Source: Isoetes taiwanensis (Eukaryota; Streptophyta; Lycopodiopsida; Isoetales; Isoetaceae). From it: a stretch of 64,000 bases of DNA. The stretch spans positions 13,622,056 through 13,686,055 of the forward strand of contig JAJEKV010000033.1 in the NCBI GenBank assembly GCA_021234155.1, given 5' to 3'. This document shows positions 45,601-58,324 of this stretch, piece after piece. The stretch's first letter is position 1; each line of letters starts with the position of its first letter. A program made the translations under genes and the position numbers. The notes below the pieces were generated by a model. It had not been told where the DNA came from. It worked only from the letters and a program-made list of their open reading frames with translations, and ran no database searches.

Positions 45601-46679
45601 CTTGTTATTTGTCGTATGCTTGTTGGTGGCGATGAATGCATGCACATTCTTAAATTGCCATCTTTCTTCTTCCACCTTGAAAGGTATGGGTGCTCCAAAG
45701 GAGACACACTTGCTCCTAATAAAACCAAGCTCAAGCGGTCACAGGTTAGCTAGCAGGCCTCAATCAATTTCGGTGTGCTCATCTGTGGTGCCATGCAGTG
45801 AAACGCCATCCAGTGCTTCAAATGTGATCTCACCTCCCACCCTATAGGTGGTAGTTGGGATTCATCCAGAATACATCCTTGGTCCAGAAATAAGCCTTGC
45901 TCTTGGCCGGGCAGCTGCTCCCCTTGCAATTGGATTCCCATCACGCTTATTGGGCTCAATTGCCTCGATCTCAAAATCTTAATCCCTTTATTTCTTTCTA
46001 TACTTTTCCTTGTTGCTTCAAAGAAATATAGCGCATGAAGAAGGCGTCTTCTTACCTCTCACTATGAATTTGGTGCCGTCCGGTCTTTGTCATGGCGACT
46101 TCATTGCTTGATCATGATCGGTCATTGCTTTCGGCACAGGAACTCCATTCCTACTATAGGTCATACCTTCCAATCTCCATGACCTCAGCCCCATCGTACT
46201 TACTTCCACTAAGGTCTATGTAGTTAATCCTCCCTCCCCTTAGTGTCTTAGAATAAACTTGGTTTGCCATAGCAAGCGGCCTTGGCTTAGACTTCAATAC
46301 CTTGTTCTTCATTAGGGCCGTACAGCCTAGGAAGCAAAGTTATGAAGGCTTCTGTATCTATCAATACTAGATATGGAGTGCTATCTATGATCCCCTCGGC
46401 CTTGACCAATTTGTTAGTGACTTTCAGTATCATCGACTCAATGTTTGCCACCAGGATATATGGCACTCACCATCTATGAAGTCACGGACCTCATCTTTGG
46501 TGATAGATCTTCATCACCTTAAATGCGTGAATCCCAATCCATAAAGCTACACTTAAAGGCTGCATGACGAATGGGCAATCGTAATGTTGATTATACTGGT
46601 GACACAAAACGCCTTCTTCTCAATACATTCCTGCTCTCTTCTCTTTTCGTCGAGAATTTTGTCTAAGAATGCGGCTTTC

Positions 46680-49020
46680 GCTTATCGCCCCTGATGCATT
46701 ACTGCGGCAGGTCCCCAAAGTTCTTACCACCGAGCTCTTCCTTGCTCTTTGGCCTCACGATGGCGTATAGTTGCCGATTAACCTCATTCTTTGCCCACCA
46801 AGTGCTGTCGATTGACTTTCCTTTGAAGGCCAAATTGTCTCTCTTTGGCGTTCATGGGCTTCTTCAAACTTATGGCTTTATCATAAACCCTTGCTTGACT
46901 TAGGGTTGATTGCACCGGTTCTTTTGATATTCTTTCATTCAATCCCTCAATGTAAGTTTCAATAGCTTGCGCTTCGAAACTTCAGAACATGGGCACAGTC
47001 ATGAATTCCTGCGTATGCTTTGCTCTTGACAAGGTACCCTGGTTCAATCTGTGCAGAGGCTCTTTGGATCTGCTGCTAGTATGTGACTAGGCACATAATG
47101 TCTGCGAGAGCCTTCTTTGAAGGTCTTGAATCTGCAAGCTGTTCCTTTTGAGCTTGTTGGACTTTGCATAGCCTTTCTGATTCTAGCTGCTCCTATCAAG
47201 TTCTTTGTAGCTGCCTATATCCTTATGCTTCATCGTAGAGTTGCGAACTCTTCCATCTCGTCAAGCAGGGCTTACGCCTCCATGCACGACCTATCCTTCC
47301 ACGAGAACTGACCCAACTTCTAGTCTTCCACACATTGCTCATACTTGTATCAGCTTTCTTTTTGATAATCATCTTCCTTCCTTGCCACGGCTCTTACGTA
47401 ATGAGTCTTCGGACTCAGCTATCGAGCTAGAGGCTGCTATGGTATGCGGGGTAATACGATGAAGTGGAGCTAGGTGGTGTTGGACTCCTTCTGTTCTCCT
47501 TTTCCTCTTCTGTCTGCATTCCTGATTGTCCTGCCCCTCTGGCAGGGACCTTCCTCGATGCCTTGCTGAGGTAGCCCGGTGGAGGTGAGTGGTGGAGCAA
47601 GTGCATATTCTTGGGCATTCATCAATGGGGGTGGCCCGTGGATCAGGTGATGCATCACGGTTCCTCTGTCTGGACAAGCCTTGGGTAGTTAGCTTCGGCG
47701 TCATTTTAAACGTTGTTGTCATCTTGATCCGTCCAAATAGGTTTAAGGTACCTTGGTAGTGTCGTATGACCTTCAAGGAACGAGCACATGTTCCTTGCTG
47801 CAAGGATTAATCATCAATGTTTGTTATTAAGTTACCACGGTAGTTATTTTGCTTACAATTTTAATTGTTGTTAGGTACAAAGAAATCATATAAAAATTCC
47901 ACTTATAAGTCAGATCATGGTAAGACATTGAATTAGTATATAGAAATACATTTTGCATAAGATTACATGATATCTTGAAAGAGAGAATTTACAATACACT
48001 TTAATTAATTAACAAAGCAAGTTTTTTCCATCAATGATGTACTTCATGAACTTGAAGTTCTTGACATTCTTCAATCCTATGCCCTTCGGAGCATTACATT
48101 AGAAGTTCTTGGCCAGATCCTCCCTCCAATGCTCTTGCCATCTGCCGGTCTTGGGAGTTAGTGCGATTACGCCACTACTGCAGAATGCGCGTCACTGAGT
48201 GTGGCCCTTAAATTCGAGGCATGAAGGGCTACGGATATCTTGAAGAGGATAACATGGTCCATTCCATAATGCGGCATCTTTGCCCAAAACACGAAAGTGC
48301 TCACGAGGGCGCCAGCGATTCTTCACCCTTGGGCTGAACTCCTTGTGAAGACTATCATGTCCTTGGCTAAGAGTAGGAAGATGATGCAGTGATTACCTGA
48401 TTACGGCCCGTGGCTCCAGTGCACTCTCCTCAGAGCTGCCTCTCGAAAACATCTATTCTTAGTAAGATCTTAAGTGGTCCCTCCACATTGTTCTGCGTTC
48501 TCAGGATTAATCTTTGCTAGATGCTTCAGCAGCTCATGGGCCAATTTCGATGCGGCTTGAACTTGGGCCTCTTCAGGAAGCCTTGCAACTGCTTTTGGAT
48601 CTCTGGAATTCCTCTTCACGGAATGTCGGGTTCTTTCTTTGTTGAAACATCGCATATCGTTGGTATGCACGGATGTCAGGCCTTATAGTTTCCCGCATAG
48701 GAGTGTGGCTCGGCTACCTCCCTTGGGATCTCTTAGTGAGTAGTCGATGAAGTCACTACCACATTTCTGTCGCGATTAGGCCCACAGGGCTCTGCGTGAA
48801 TCACGAGGCCCTCTTCCTTTGGCAAATAGGGAAGGTTGAGGATGTCGTTGGCGAATATGTACTCTGTGTCGATGAAATCAGGGGTGAGGCCATGATACCT
48901 ATTGGCTTTCGAAGTCCTTAGCACATCTTGTTCTTGAGCTAGTCGCCTCTCCATCCTTCTTGCCTCCCTCATCTCTGACTTGGGTTCTCTTCCTCTTCTT
49001 CTTATTAATCTGCTCAATGC
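46680..49020 (-). pseudogene. Gag-like remnant
   Basis: Minus-strand frames with charged, gag-like composition (near 46,800 DSTWWAKNEVNRQLYAIV in a broken frame; 48,733-49,017 with REARRMERRLAQEQDVLR). The assignment rests mostly on position between the primer site and RT. Confidence 0.4.
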
Positions 49021-51880
49021 AACATAGGTGTTTGATGGAGCGTGAAGTATTCGATACTCAGCGTCTCGATCTAAGTGAATACCCTATCTAGCGCCTCAGG
49101 GTAATAGAGAGGTGCCAAATCAAAGGTTGAATTAATGAGAAGCTCCTGGTTGGTTGAGCGCCTGTCTTTGCATGAACAAAGACTACTTGGCTGCTTGGTT
49201 TTAGAGGCGTGCACTATGCACATGATGTTTTACGGTCATGTAGTACGGCATGTTGCGGTTCTATCCGCGACCTACTCTTGCCCTGGATCCCCACTTATGG
49301 CTTGGGTAAGAGAGAGTCTAAAAGAAACCCATTTCCCTTCCTAGGTGGCAAGCTAACTTCGAGGGAAGAGCCTGCGATCATATTGGCAAATGATGTCGGT
49401 GTAGTGGAGTTCTAGTCAAGGTGGCATGAAGAGATCAAAGAGATGATCAAAGACATGAAAGGCTATCAAGCGAGGAAATCCGCGGATGTGATTGGAGTCG
49501 TACCATCGACAAAGCTTGAGAGCCATTGGTATTTGAAAGGTGTGAAAAATGGCTAATGAGGATGAGCAAGGGCTAGAAAATGCCAAAGGGCTGAGGCGGT
49601 TTTGGTGGGGAGAAATTGACAAATGAGGCCCCTTTATAGACTAGGGATGCCTGCGGGTTACGTACCTGAGGGTTCACGATGAAGACTTCAAATCTATGGC
49701 CATTTGGTGTCCAAATGAACTATCATGAAGTCGCAATTCTAATCAAAGCAAAACAGAAACACTACATGGCGGTTTGTTGGGTCAAAATTAGTCAACTTAG
49801 GCAAAAAATCGGTAGCCAGAACCGGTTCGAGAATGAAACTGCGTTCGCGGAAACCTTGGCGATATCATTGTGATGGGCCGTTCGGGTTGTTCTACTTTTA
49901 TGAAGTTCCGGGGAATTTAAAGATTCTAACGCGGCTTTTTAGCATGATTCTTAGTATCTTTGTTACTCAAATTGGACATGGATTAGCCCGGATTCACCGG
50001 AGATAGAAATCGGGTGTATCAGCGGAATGACCTTCTGCTGTCCTTGTGGTATGAATGGGTTTTAGCAGCGTCGCGACCGGTTTTACGTCAATTTTACATT
50101 TTTTGACTAATTAAGCTGGGATATTTAATAATTAATTTTTCATGAACATCCCAATTTAATGATCAAAACTAAAAAGTAAAATTTGAGCTACTTAAACACA
50201 TTTTCATACAAGAATTAAGATGGAGTTTTCAACAAAATTTTATATTTATAAGGAAAACTTAACAGTGCTTTAATTTACACAAAACTTCATCCTCAAAGGC
50301 GTTCGCTAGCGGATCACGGCAGCGCCAGTGTATGTCCTTGGGCATCGGGATCACCCTCTTATGGATTGCGGTTTCCCTCTTCGAACAGCGGGTGGCGAGC
50401 TCACGCCCCAGCGGCTTCTGCAACACCCTGGTTGTCGGCGTAAAATAATTGATGGCGAACTCCTGCATCACTTCATGAGCGTTTCGAATGGTGCCTTCTA
50501 ATCGGGGAGATTAGTGCTTTGTTGAGTGTTTAATCTCGAAAAACTTCGGGCGTCGCGAGTTAGGCCATGACCTTCGCCGGCTTCTCGAGATTACCGTGGC
50601 GTGGCGGCTTGGGCTGATTCTTTGGTGGCAAAGTCCCCTCCGTGGCGTTGGATGTTAAGTGGCGGTACGGTCGTTATACCACCTGCCTCGTCCAAAGGAA
50701 TTATTCTTGATAGGCCTTGAGGCGGTCTGAAGAGGCTCCTCCTTAGTGAGCGATGCGTATGCGCCCGATATACCTTCTTCAGCACCTTAGGTGGCTCGAG
50801 GGCACTTTGGATAAAAGTGACCTTGGGTCGGCGTCCTCCTCTGCTCTTCTTCCTCGTCGCCTCCTCATGCTTCCACCTCTCTTCTTCGGCGGGGGAGGCT
50901 CAATTACGGTCCTCGGGGGCGATCATTTCCTCAATTCGTCCTTCTTTCCTGTTCCCTCGGCTCGGCGCTCCTCTTCTTCCTCGCCTTCTCTTGGGCACTC
51001 CTTGGCTCTGCCCTTCTTCGCGGAGCGGCGAAGGGCCAGCCTCACGGAGTCACAGTCTTTGGGGCTGCTCTTCCACCTGTTCTTCCACTGCTCTTCCACC
51101 TCGGTGTCAGGAGGCCCAAGTGGCCGGGATTCTCGGTTCTCTGGGTGCTGTGAAGAGCCCTTGCTAAGTGCCTCCCTCGGCGTCATGGTAGGTTTAAATT
51201 ATTTAGCTGTGGCTGGAAGGCCCTTCCGGCTTAGGTGGCGAGATTCTTTCGGGATCTTCTTCACATGAGGCACGCTTATAAGTTAGCCATCGAGAGTGTA
51301 GATTAAGCTGCTTTGCCTTCTGGTAGCCAGCTACGTCGTGCCATATAGCGGTCTAGAAGGCGGGTGGCGTAAGGCTGATCCAAGAGATAAGGTGGAGGAA
51401 AGGATTTGGAGAGAAATGAGGTGGCAAAGACTATTTAAAGAGGGAGGGTCCGGGAATATTCTCCTGCCATTAATAGGCCTGCTTAGCCATTGCCAGTAGT
51501 GCACCATAGTACCCTTATTGATATGTTTTAATTTCTAATACATATACTAAATTCGTATACCTTTAGAATTTCAAATTTCCTAATAGTTTGAAATTATTAA
51601 TTATGGATTTAGCGTCATTTTTCACCCGAGGTCTCGATTGGCTGATTCTTGACCCATTTTGGGTGAAATTTGATGCAGATGCATAATTCACTCAATTTAC
51701 TAGAAGGTGAATTTGACTCATTCACTTCTTAACCTAATTTCGGACCCTTACCTGGGAAAAAATTTTTTCCCTTTTTCAAGGTTAGATGGTGGAAATTTTT
51801 ATTTCACCTGCCCTATAGGAATTACGTTAGACTACTTTCATAGTTATGAGTGGAGTGCTAGTTCTTGGTCAATCAAGAAC
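49020..51880. other. Leader or nested insert of the decayed gypsy element
   Basis: No domain is recognised. A Glu/Lys/Arg-rich minus-strand frame lies at 50,923-51,186. The length between gag and primer site is longer than usual, so another insert is likely. Confidence 0.3.
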
Positions 51881-51883
51881 ATG

Positions 51884-51895
51884 CAGCTCTGATAC
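51884..51895 (-). other. Primer-binding site, initiator tRNA-Met type
   Basis: On the minus strand TGGTATCAGAGC follows the LTR end (GAGCTGCCA) after three bases. This is the standard 12-base complement of the plant initiator tRNA-Met 3' end. Confidence 0.92.
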
Positions 51896-51900
51896 CATTA

Positions 51901-52270
51901 TGGCAGCTCCTGTTAAACGCTCGGTACGTGAGCCACTTTCGGCGAAATCTTGCGTCCGGCTCAACAACGCCACAGGCCCTCCCGTCTATCGCTCTGGAAT
52001 CCCGGTAGTGGGAAGGGGATACGAAAGGTGTCTTAGCGGCATGCTCCCTGAATGCGCCTATCACGGTGAGCATAAACCTTACGTCCGAACTAGCAATACA
52101 ATACAATGCAATAGGCTACACCGGGGTACCTCGAGGCTACGCAACCCTTCCTACCTCCGGACCCGGTACAGCCTGGAGTAGTCCGATGGGTGATGCCATG
52201 GGATTAGCATTATCCGGAAGGTTAAGAGTCGATACCCGCGAGCAGTCTAGCCCATCATAAATATGCGGGA
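51901..52270 (-). repeat. 5' LTR end (partial) of the tRNA-Met-primed gypsy element
   Basis: It matches 40,701-41,150 with gaps. Upstream of about 52,270 the match changes orientation: 52,385-52,565 is the inverted version of the same LTR block (for example AACTAGCAATA..CAATAGGCTACCTCGAGG on the minus strand). Confidence 0.75.
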
Positions 52271-52384
52271 GGCGGATGGAGTGGTCAGCTGTACATTGTC
52301 TCATGCCCATTACCCGCCATTGTTGCTTGATAAGTGCGCTCTATCTTGAGGCCTATCTAATTGATCGACTGCCACAATGATGTC

Positions 52385-52565
52385 GAGCCCGCGGGTAGGA
52401 GCTCTCTCTCATTTTATGGCATGAAGTTATGTTCTTTGCATCTATGGTTGGGCTACCCTCGAGGTAGCCTATTGTATTATTGCTAGTTCTGGCGTGTTTA
52501 TGCTTCGGCGTGATGGAGCCCATAGGAAAGAGTAGCATGAACATACCGTGTCCCAGCCTTCCCCA
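52385..52565 (+). repeat. Inverted LTR fragment
   Basis: It is the reverse complement of about 40,830-41,000 and of 52,040-52,150. It lies head to head with the LTR end at 51,901-52,270, with a spacer of about 115 bases. Confidence 0.75.
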
Positions 52566-52569
52566 CCTC

Positions 52570-55500
52570 TGAGGGATCAATCTTGGATAAACCGGAGATC
52601 ATTTAATTAACGAACAATTCCTAACGTCTGACAGTATATATGATACTTACTATAGTGATATCAATACGCTGCTCTAATTTATCAAGAGTACAAGCTTTAG
52701 TATTATTTTGTGCCAAACTTCACGCCTATATGGCGGTAATTAGTGTCTCATCACACACAATCCAGATTGACAATGGCCTATCCTCTTTGGATTTGTTCTA
52801 CCATAGCGGTCTAATGGCATCCGGCCATTATTCAATAGTCATCTCCTTTTGGGGTATGGAGCATGGTTGGGGCCAAAGTGTTTCAAACCATTACTTTAAG
52901 CTAAGCGTGATAAGTTCCATAAATGAACTTACCTTCCAAGGCTTTATGTAAATATCCCAAAGGATAGTACCACAGGACCCTGTAAAGAAGGCCCCTTATT
53001 AATACATTCTTTGTGAATTTATTGATTGACATGTTGTCCTCGAGGGGGTGAAATTCTTTCCCCACCAAGCCACATATTAAATCTTTGAAGGATTTTTTAA
53101 AACCCTTCTTTGCCTTTAGACCTGGGGCGTCTGCGCTTAGCTATTTGGTAGAGACCACCTCTTCAGTCTACACCTAATGGATAGTAGTATTTTATCTTCT
53201 TCTTAATCTATTTTCTATCCGTATTCGATTCTTTGTGCGGCAGAGTGAAGCATCTTTGCTTATTACTTCTAACCTTACTCATGGACTATGCATTATTATT
53301 ATTATTCCAACACAATGCACCTTTGGTTGTGAGCCTTGATAAAGTAGGGTCACCAATCCATTTAATCCTTCGGATACTCCTTAAAACCTCTTCTAAGCGG
53401 CTATCATATCTCGTATAATTATAGCCGTTTATGTCAAGGTTGTGCTTCCAAATCCGCTATTTTTTTTAAAGTAGCATATCATTTAGGGTTATGATTCAAC
53501 GTTATGCGTACACCTAGAAATGTTAGTCATTAGGTTTCTTCTATCGTAATGACATGCCCTATTGTGGCATTACAAATGGCTTGCCATCCTCATCTAAGCT
53601 ATAGTCATGGCCTAAGTTAAGCATGAGCCTAGCTTTGGCTGCCTCCTCTCGCATTCCATTCATTTCCCTCTCGTGCGAATTTGGTTCACGGATAGGGGAC
53701 TCGAACCCCCACTCCCTTGAATCACGTGTGGAATTAGGTCATTAGATCACATGACATTGCTTGCTTTGCCCTCTCCTAGCCCGGTTAGGTTCGGGACTGT
53801 ATTGCATCTTGATTAGTTGCTGCGGGATGCGGTGATCTTCGCGCTATGCTGCAGTATCGAACGGTAATAAAGAAACTATAGCGTCTTATTTGGCGAGTGA
53901 GCCTTCATAAGAATGCATTAAGTTACACAGGTCATCGGGGTGCACGCCTTGCATTTGTAAGTTTTCTAAAAACACCTATGTCGACATAACATGATGATTA
54001 TTGTCTCTTACTACCTCGACGTATCGATATTGAGCCTACGTATTCTAACACACCTCTATATAACCCATGGGTTCACCTGCACGATCGGTATGGATCATAT
54101 GGAAAGATCTAGTCTTTGAATTGTCTACACAAGATACATTTGAGCTTCTAGCGGATAATTGCTAATTAAGCTACATATCACGATTGTACTATTCTATTAC
54201 TCAACCCCATCATCTTGAGCTTTATTCTATTGCGTTGACATTTTATTTCAAGTGCCAGCCTCACGAACATCATACCTTAGCATCGCGAAATTCTTTGTTG
54301 TTTGCAATTTCAAGACTTACTTGGACCCTTCATTAGTAGGTTTGGGGTACATTAAGCCTTTCTCTCCACAGGTAATCATTACAGATTACCTCTCCAAGAT
54401 GTTTATGGTATGTGTACATAGTCTCGTCTAGTAAACATATGTCCTCATCCCACAATATGACTCTGCTCTAGCAATAAAGCATAACCTTGGTAGTTCTTTG
54501 AAACAAAACCCACTTGCCTATGTACCTTTATGATGTGGTGAGCCACCTACTTCTAAGCGTACAATGGCCAAGTACGTATTGTAGATTCTATATCTTTGCC
54601 TACATTTTGATAGCATCCACGAATTGCTTCAACCATTCCTTTAATGCCATTAGAAAATGTAGGATCCTTTTGGGCCAGATTATGGATATTTCAAAAATCC
54701 CGTCGGACTTTTGATCTAACCAATAAGAATTTAGGCCCTTTGTTTCCTAATGCATGCCCTAAACGGTTTTAGCCTTTGTTAGTTGTTCTCCCTTATGGCC
54801 TATTTTTTTTTCTTTTTTTTTTTGAAGAACATGTTTTACTTCATATTATACACTCAAATATTACAAAGTACTTCGGAAGGAAGAAATGTCCTGATACCTT
54901 GTTCAATAGAAATAATACTGCTCTCCTCCACCTAAACGGTAATGCACATGCATAAATTCACCTGGCCCAGGTGTAGTTGTCCATGAGTATACAAAGGCAA
55001 CCCTGAGAAGAGGGGAGGATGCACGGAACAAGCTTCCCAATCAAATGTAATCACTTCTTTGGACTACCTTCCAAAGCCTTCCCCGATCTTGGAGAGGCAT
55101 GTGAATAAGCTTTCAATGGATAATAACAATGCCAAGGGAGCTCAATTCTCACACCTGTATGAAAAACCATACACTTCTTCTTGATTGTTTTAAGTAACTT
55201 CATACGGTGATGCACAATCATCTTTCCATACATGAACAATAGCTTAGAGCTAAGACCTTACCGTAAAGAAAGATCCAACATGCAAGTCTCCTTGTTGTTT
55301 AAGCAACATACATTTCTTCCGCCACCTTCCATGATTGCCTCGTGATCCCGGTACACAGGACAAAATCTTTGTCTCTTTTATCTCTGCAAACTACATTTTG
55401 GTCCACTTGGCCTATTTTGTATGGTTACACATTCCAATGCCAATTAATATTTTGGTTATTGAGCTTAAAATCTTGTCGAAGATATAGTTTTAGATAGTTT

Positions 55501-55900
55501 TGGTCCCAAGAAATATTTTATTACACCTTGTGCTATTCCATCCAGGAAATTTGGCTCCCGCGTTCAATGCTATTTATTCAAAAGATTTTGAAACCGATAG
55601 TTTAGCTCATGCCTGATTTAGGAGTAACTTTTGCCATAGTTTAGGAGTAGCGTTTGAAGCATCGTAGTGATTTTTGAATGATTCCTTCTTTTGCATTGGG
55701 CCAGTTGAAGCTCATTGCGTGGTTTGCATATTCAACACCTCCCCGACTTATCCGATGGTTTCATTATCATTTGCATTTTCAAGTAGTTACTTGTATCATT
55801 CATTTTCCCCGGTAGTTACTTGTATCCTTCATTTCACGATCAATTAGTTTTGTTTTTTCATAGATCATGTCGAGACTTCCAGTCGGAGACAAAAAGCAGG
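52570..55900. other. Decayed intergenic DNA
   Basis: No gene recognised. A poly-T run lies near 54,807-54,824, and a tRNA-like box B is at 53,690-53,704 (minus). Confidence 0.3.
53690..53765 (-). repeat. tRNA-like pol III promoter remnant (SINE head or tRNA pseudogene)
   Basis: The minus strand carries GGTTCGAGTCC, an exact match to the box B consensus, inside a T-arm-like GGGGG/CCCC stem. About 45 bases upstream TGATCTAATGACC could be a degraded box A. No full cloverleaf can be folded by eye. Confidence 0.4.
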
Positions 55901-58320
55901 TTAATATTAAAGAATAGAGAGACTCAACGGATGGATTGACTTGATTGTATCAATTGGTTCTGGATTACAATGCAACCAAAGAAGACGGGTGAGCATGGAG
56001 TACCCGCAGACCATTCATGATCTCAATGCCCATTGGAAGAAGGTAATCCAAAGGGATTTATTTTTTTTTGGATCTGGAGGCATGACAATAATGGAATCCT
56101 TATTGGAGCATGTGGTGTAGGCTGGCAAAGGAGAAAATATCACGAAAGACCTTCATTTAGTTCTCTTGGAAGTAAATTAACATGTTCTTGGTTGTTGACT
56201 GTTTACGCTAAAAGTATAATAGAAGTGTGCTCCAAGTATATATCATTTTTAAAATAGGAAGGCATTATTTGAAGATTACACAATGTGGGACTATAGCGGA
56301 AAGGGCATTTTGGTTCTACTCACATTATCATTATACTTATACCGGCAAGAGGTGTTGGTAAGCTAGTTGAGGTTGCTCCCCTGGCGCTAGAAGTTAATGG
56401 AAATTTGTTTATAGATTTCAAGGTCTTGTTAGCTTGGGAGAGAAATTACAAGACATTAGCGAAGAGGAGGTGATGTGTTGGTAAGCTCTTCCTACCTATA
56501 AATGTGTTCTCTTTCTTATTTCGAGAATGAGCCCTGGGTTAGAAGCACACCAAAATGTATGTAATTAATAAGCCATCTAGTGAGACATTGGAAAATTTAT
56601 TTTCCAACAAATGGAAGAGAGGAACATGTGGCGTGACTTCTTGAATGTTAGTGCAATGGATACCATTACTTAGAATTTTAGGTTAGCATTTGCATCGATA
56701 TTGCACACTATGACTCTTGCTTTCTTCACCCAATTGTAAAATGTCAGAATATTTACTTAGGCTATTTTGTAGAAAGGAGAAGAAGGATTCGAGAGGGAAA
56801 CCATTGGGTCACGGAAGCCCGATTAGAGAACATCGTTCAAATCTTCCTCAATGGAGCTAAGCATTTGCATGTGGACACTTTGGAGATAAAGTCATTAATG
56901 TTGAAGAAGGGTACATTGCACTTTGGCAGGTCTGAGAGACCTTTAGATGCTTCGGATTATATGGTGATTTCTATTTCCTTCCTAAAATGATAAAAGTTTG
57001 GATATGGAAATTAGAGTCTTCTACAAGTGGCAGAAGATTGTGGAAGCTCAAATAAGTTGAGCATCAAAAGAATCTTAGGTTGATAGGGGGAGAAAAAAAA
57101 GATATTGTAGCGGTGAGTTCAATTCTTGAGATATACAAGATGTTTTCAATGCAGATATCTTATCTTAGATGGTACATGAGATCATATTATATACAAGCGG
57201 GCGACACCCATATATTGGCTATATAACTACGGTAAGGCGGAGTTGCAATTTACGGTGGTTATCATGCTCTTTTTGTGTTGGGGTTAAGTTTACATTTGGA
57301 CCTGTTGTTGGAGAAAAGATTTAAATGAAACAGGGGATAATTCAGGCGTGAAACCTCACAATCCTTATGTATTGAAACAAATATTTTGCTCTGAACGTTT
57401 CTCTTTTCTAGTACTCCCCTACTCTCATAAAGATACTCTGCTTTGTCTTTTGAGGAATGCCTTTGGGCATTTTTTTGCTGATGAATTGAAATTCTGTTTA
57501 TGGCAGCACAGATGGGATCTAAAGGCTGAGTTGGCTCGATATTGGAGTTCTTATGGGTGCCCTAGTAATGATGGCCAGGAATTTTGGACTCATAGATAGG
57601 ATAAGACATGGAACTTATTGCTGGCCTTAAAGACCAGCATTCTTACTTTGAGGCCACACTTAGGCTCAGAAAACTTGATCTTTTAGGGGCACTTGAGAAT
57701 TAGAGTATCAAGGCCAGATGGTAAACATTATAGTTTACTGGGATTGTTGAGGTTTAGAGAGGAGGCTGTGGGGCATTTTAATGAGTATAATGTAGCAAAG
57801 ATAAAGAAAAGAGCTTCTCAGCTTTATCAGGGTCTATATCACACATTGATAAAGATGCATCTACACTTTATAGACTGTCCAGTTCTTCCTCGTGGACGTG
57901 CCCAAGCAATGTGGAGTTCCCTCCCTTTTAGATCATGCTGGCTATGAATCTCATATCCTTATGATTCAGATTGCTTTAATATTCTTGGTGACCTATGCAG
58001 CTCGTGCAAAGTTAAAATTATCATCAAACAAATTAGCATGTTTAAATGCTTCTAATTCAGTTATTGGTAGATTTAAAGGAACGGATTTGTAACAACAATA
58101 CGAAAAGACCGTGAAAATACTTTTGTTTTCACAGAGGAAACTGAAATTTCTAATGTTGTTTTCAAATACACTCAAAAAGCTTCTGCAGCAATTTCTGCCT
58201 GCAGAAATTGCATTAACAAAAGCATTGTAAGAGAAACAGATGCGCTTGTGTGCATCAATGTGGTGATATAGATGTAAGGTTAATTCTTTACAAGCTCAGC
58301 ACTTTCAAATGGAAGCAGCC
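55900..58320 (+). other. Unidentified broken coding region
   Basis: Several plus-strand frames have protein-like composition: 57,348-57,599 (NAFGHFFADELKFCLWQHRW), 57,693-57,947 (LRFREEAVGHFNEYNVAKIK), then near 57,990-58,275 (KLACLNASNSVIGRFKG followed in another frame by TTIRKDRENTFVFTEETEIS). Stops and shifts separate them. I recognise no family; it could be a dead host gene or transposon gene. Confidence 0.3.
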
Positions 58321-58324
58321 TGAT

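Larger units (their letters stand above)
40701..52270 (-). mobile_element. Decayed Ty3/gypsy element with tRNA-Met primer site
   Basis: On the minus strand the order is LTR (from 51,901 upward), primer site TGGTATCAGAGC, degraded gag-like frames, RT, RNase H, integrase tail, then the second LTR copy at 40,701 upward. Both LTR ends read TGGCAGCTCCTG(C/T)TAAAC on the plus strand. The order is Ty3/gypsy; the initiator tRNA-Met primer is the common plant type. No frame is intact. Confidence 0.75.

Noticed and set aside
50753-51268. Ser/Leu-rich 171-residue plus-strand frame
   Set aside because: It is antisense to a charged frame of the decayed gypsy element and has low-complexity composition.
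53690-53765. Functional tRNA gene
   Set aside because: Box B and a T-arm are present but no acceptor stem or anticodon arm can be formed by eye.
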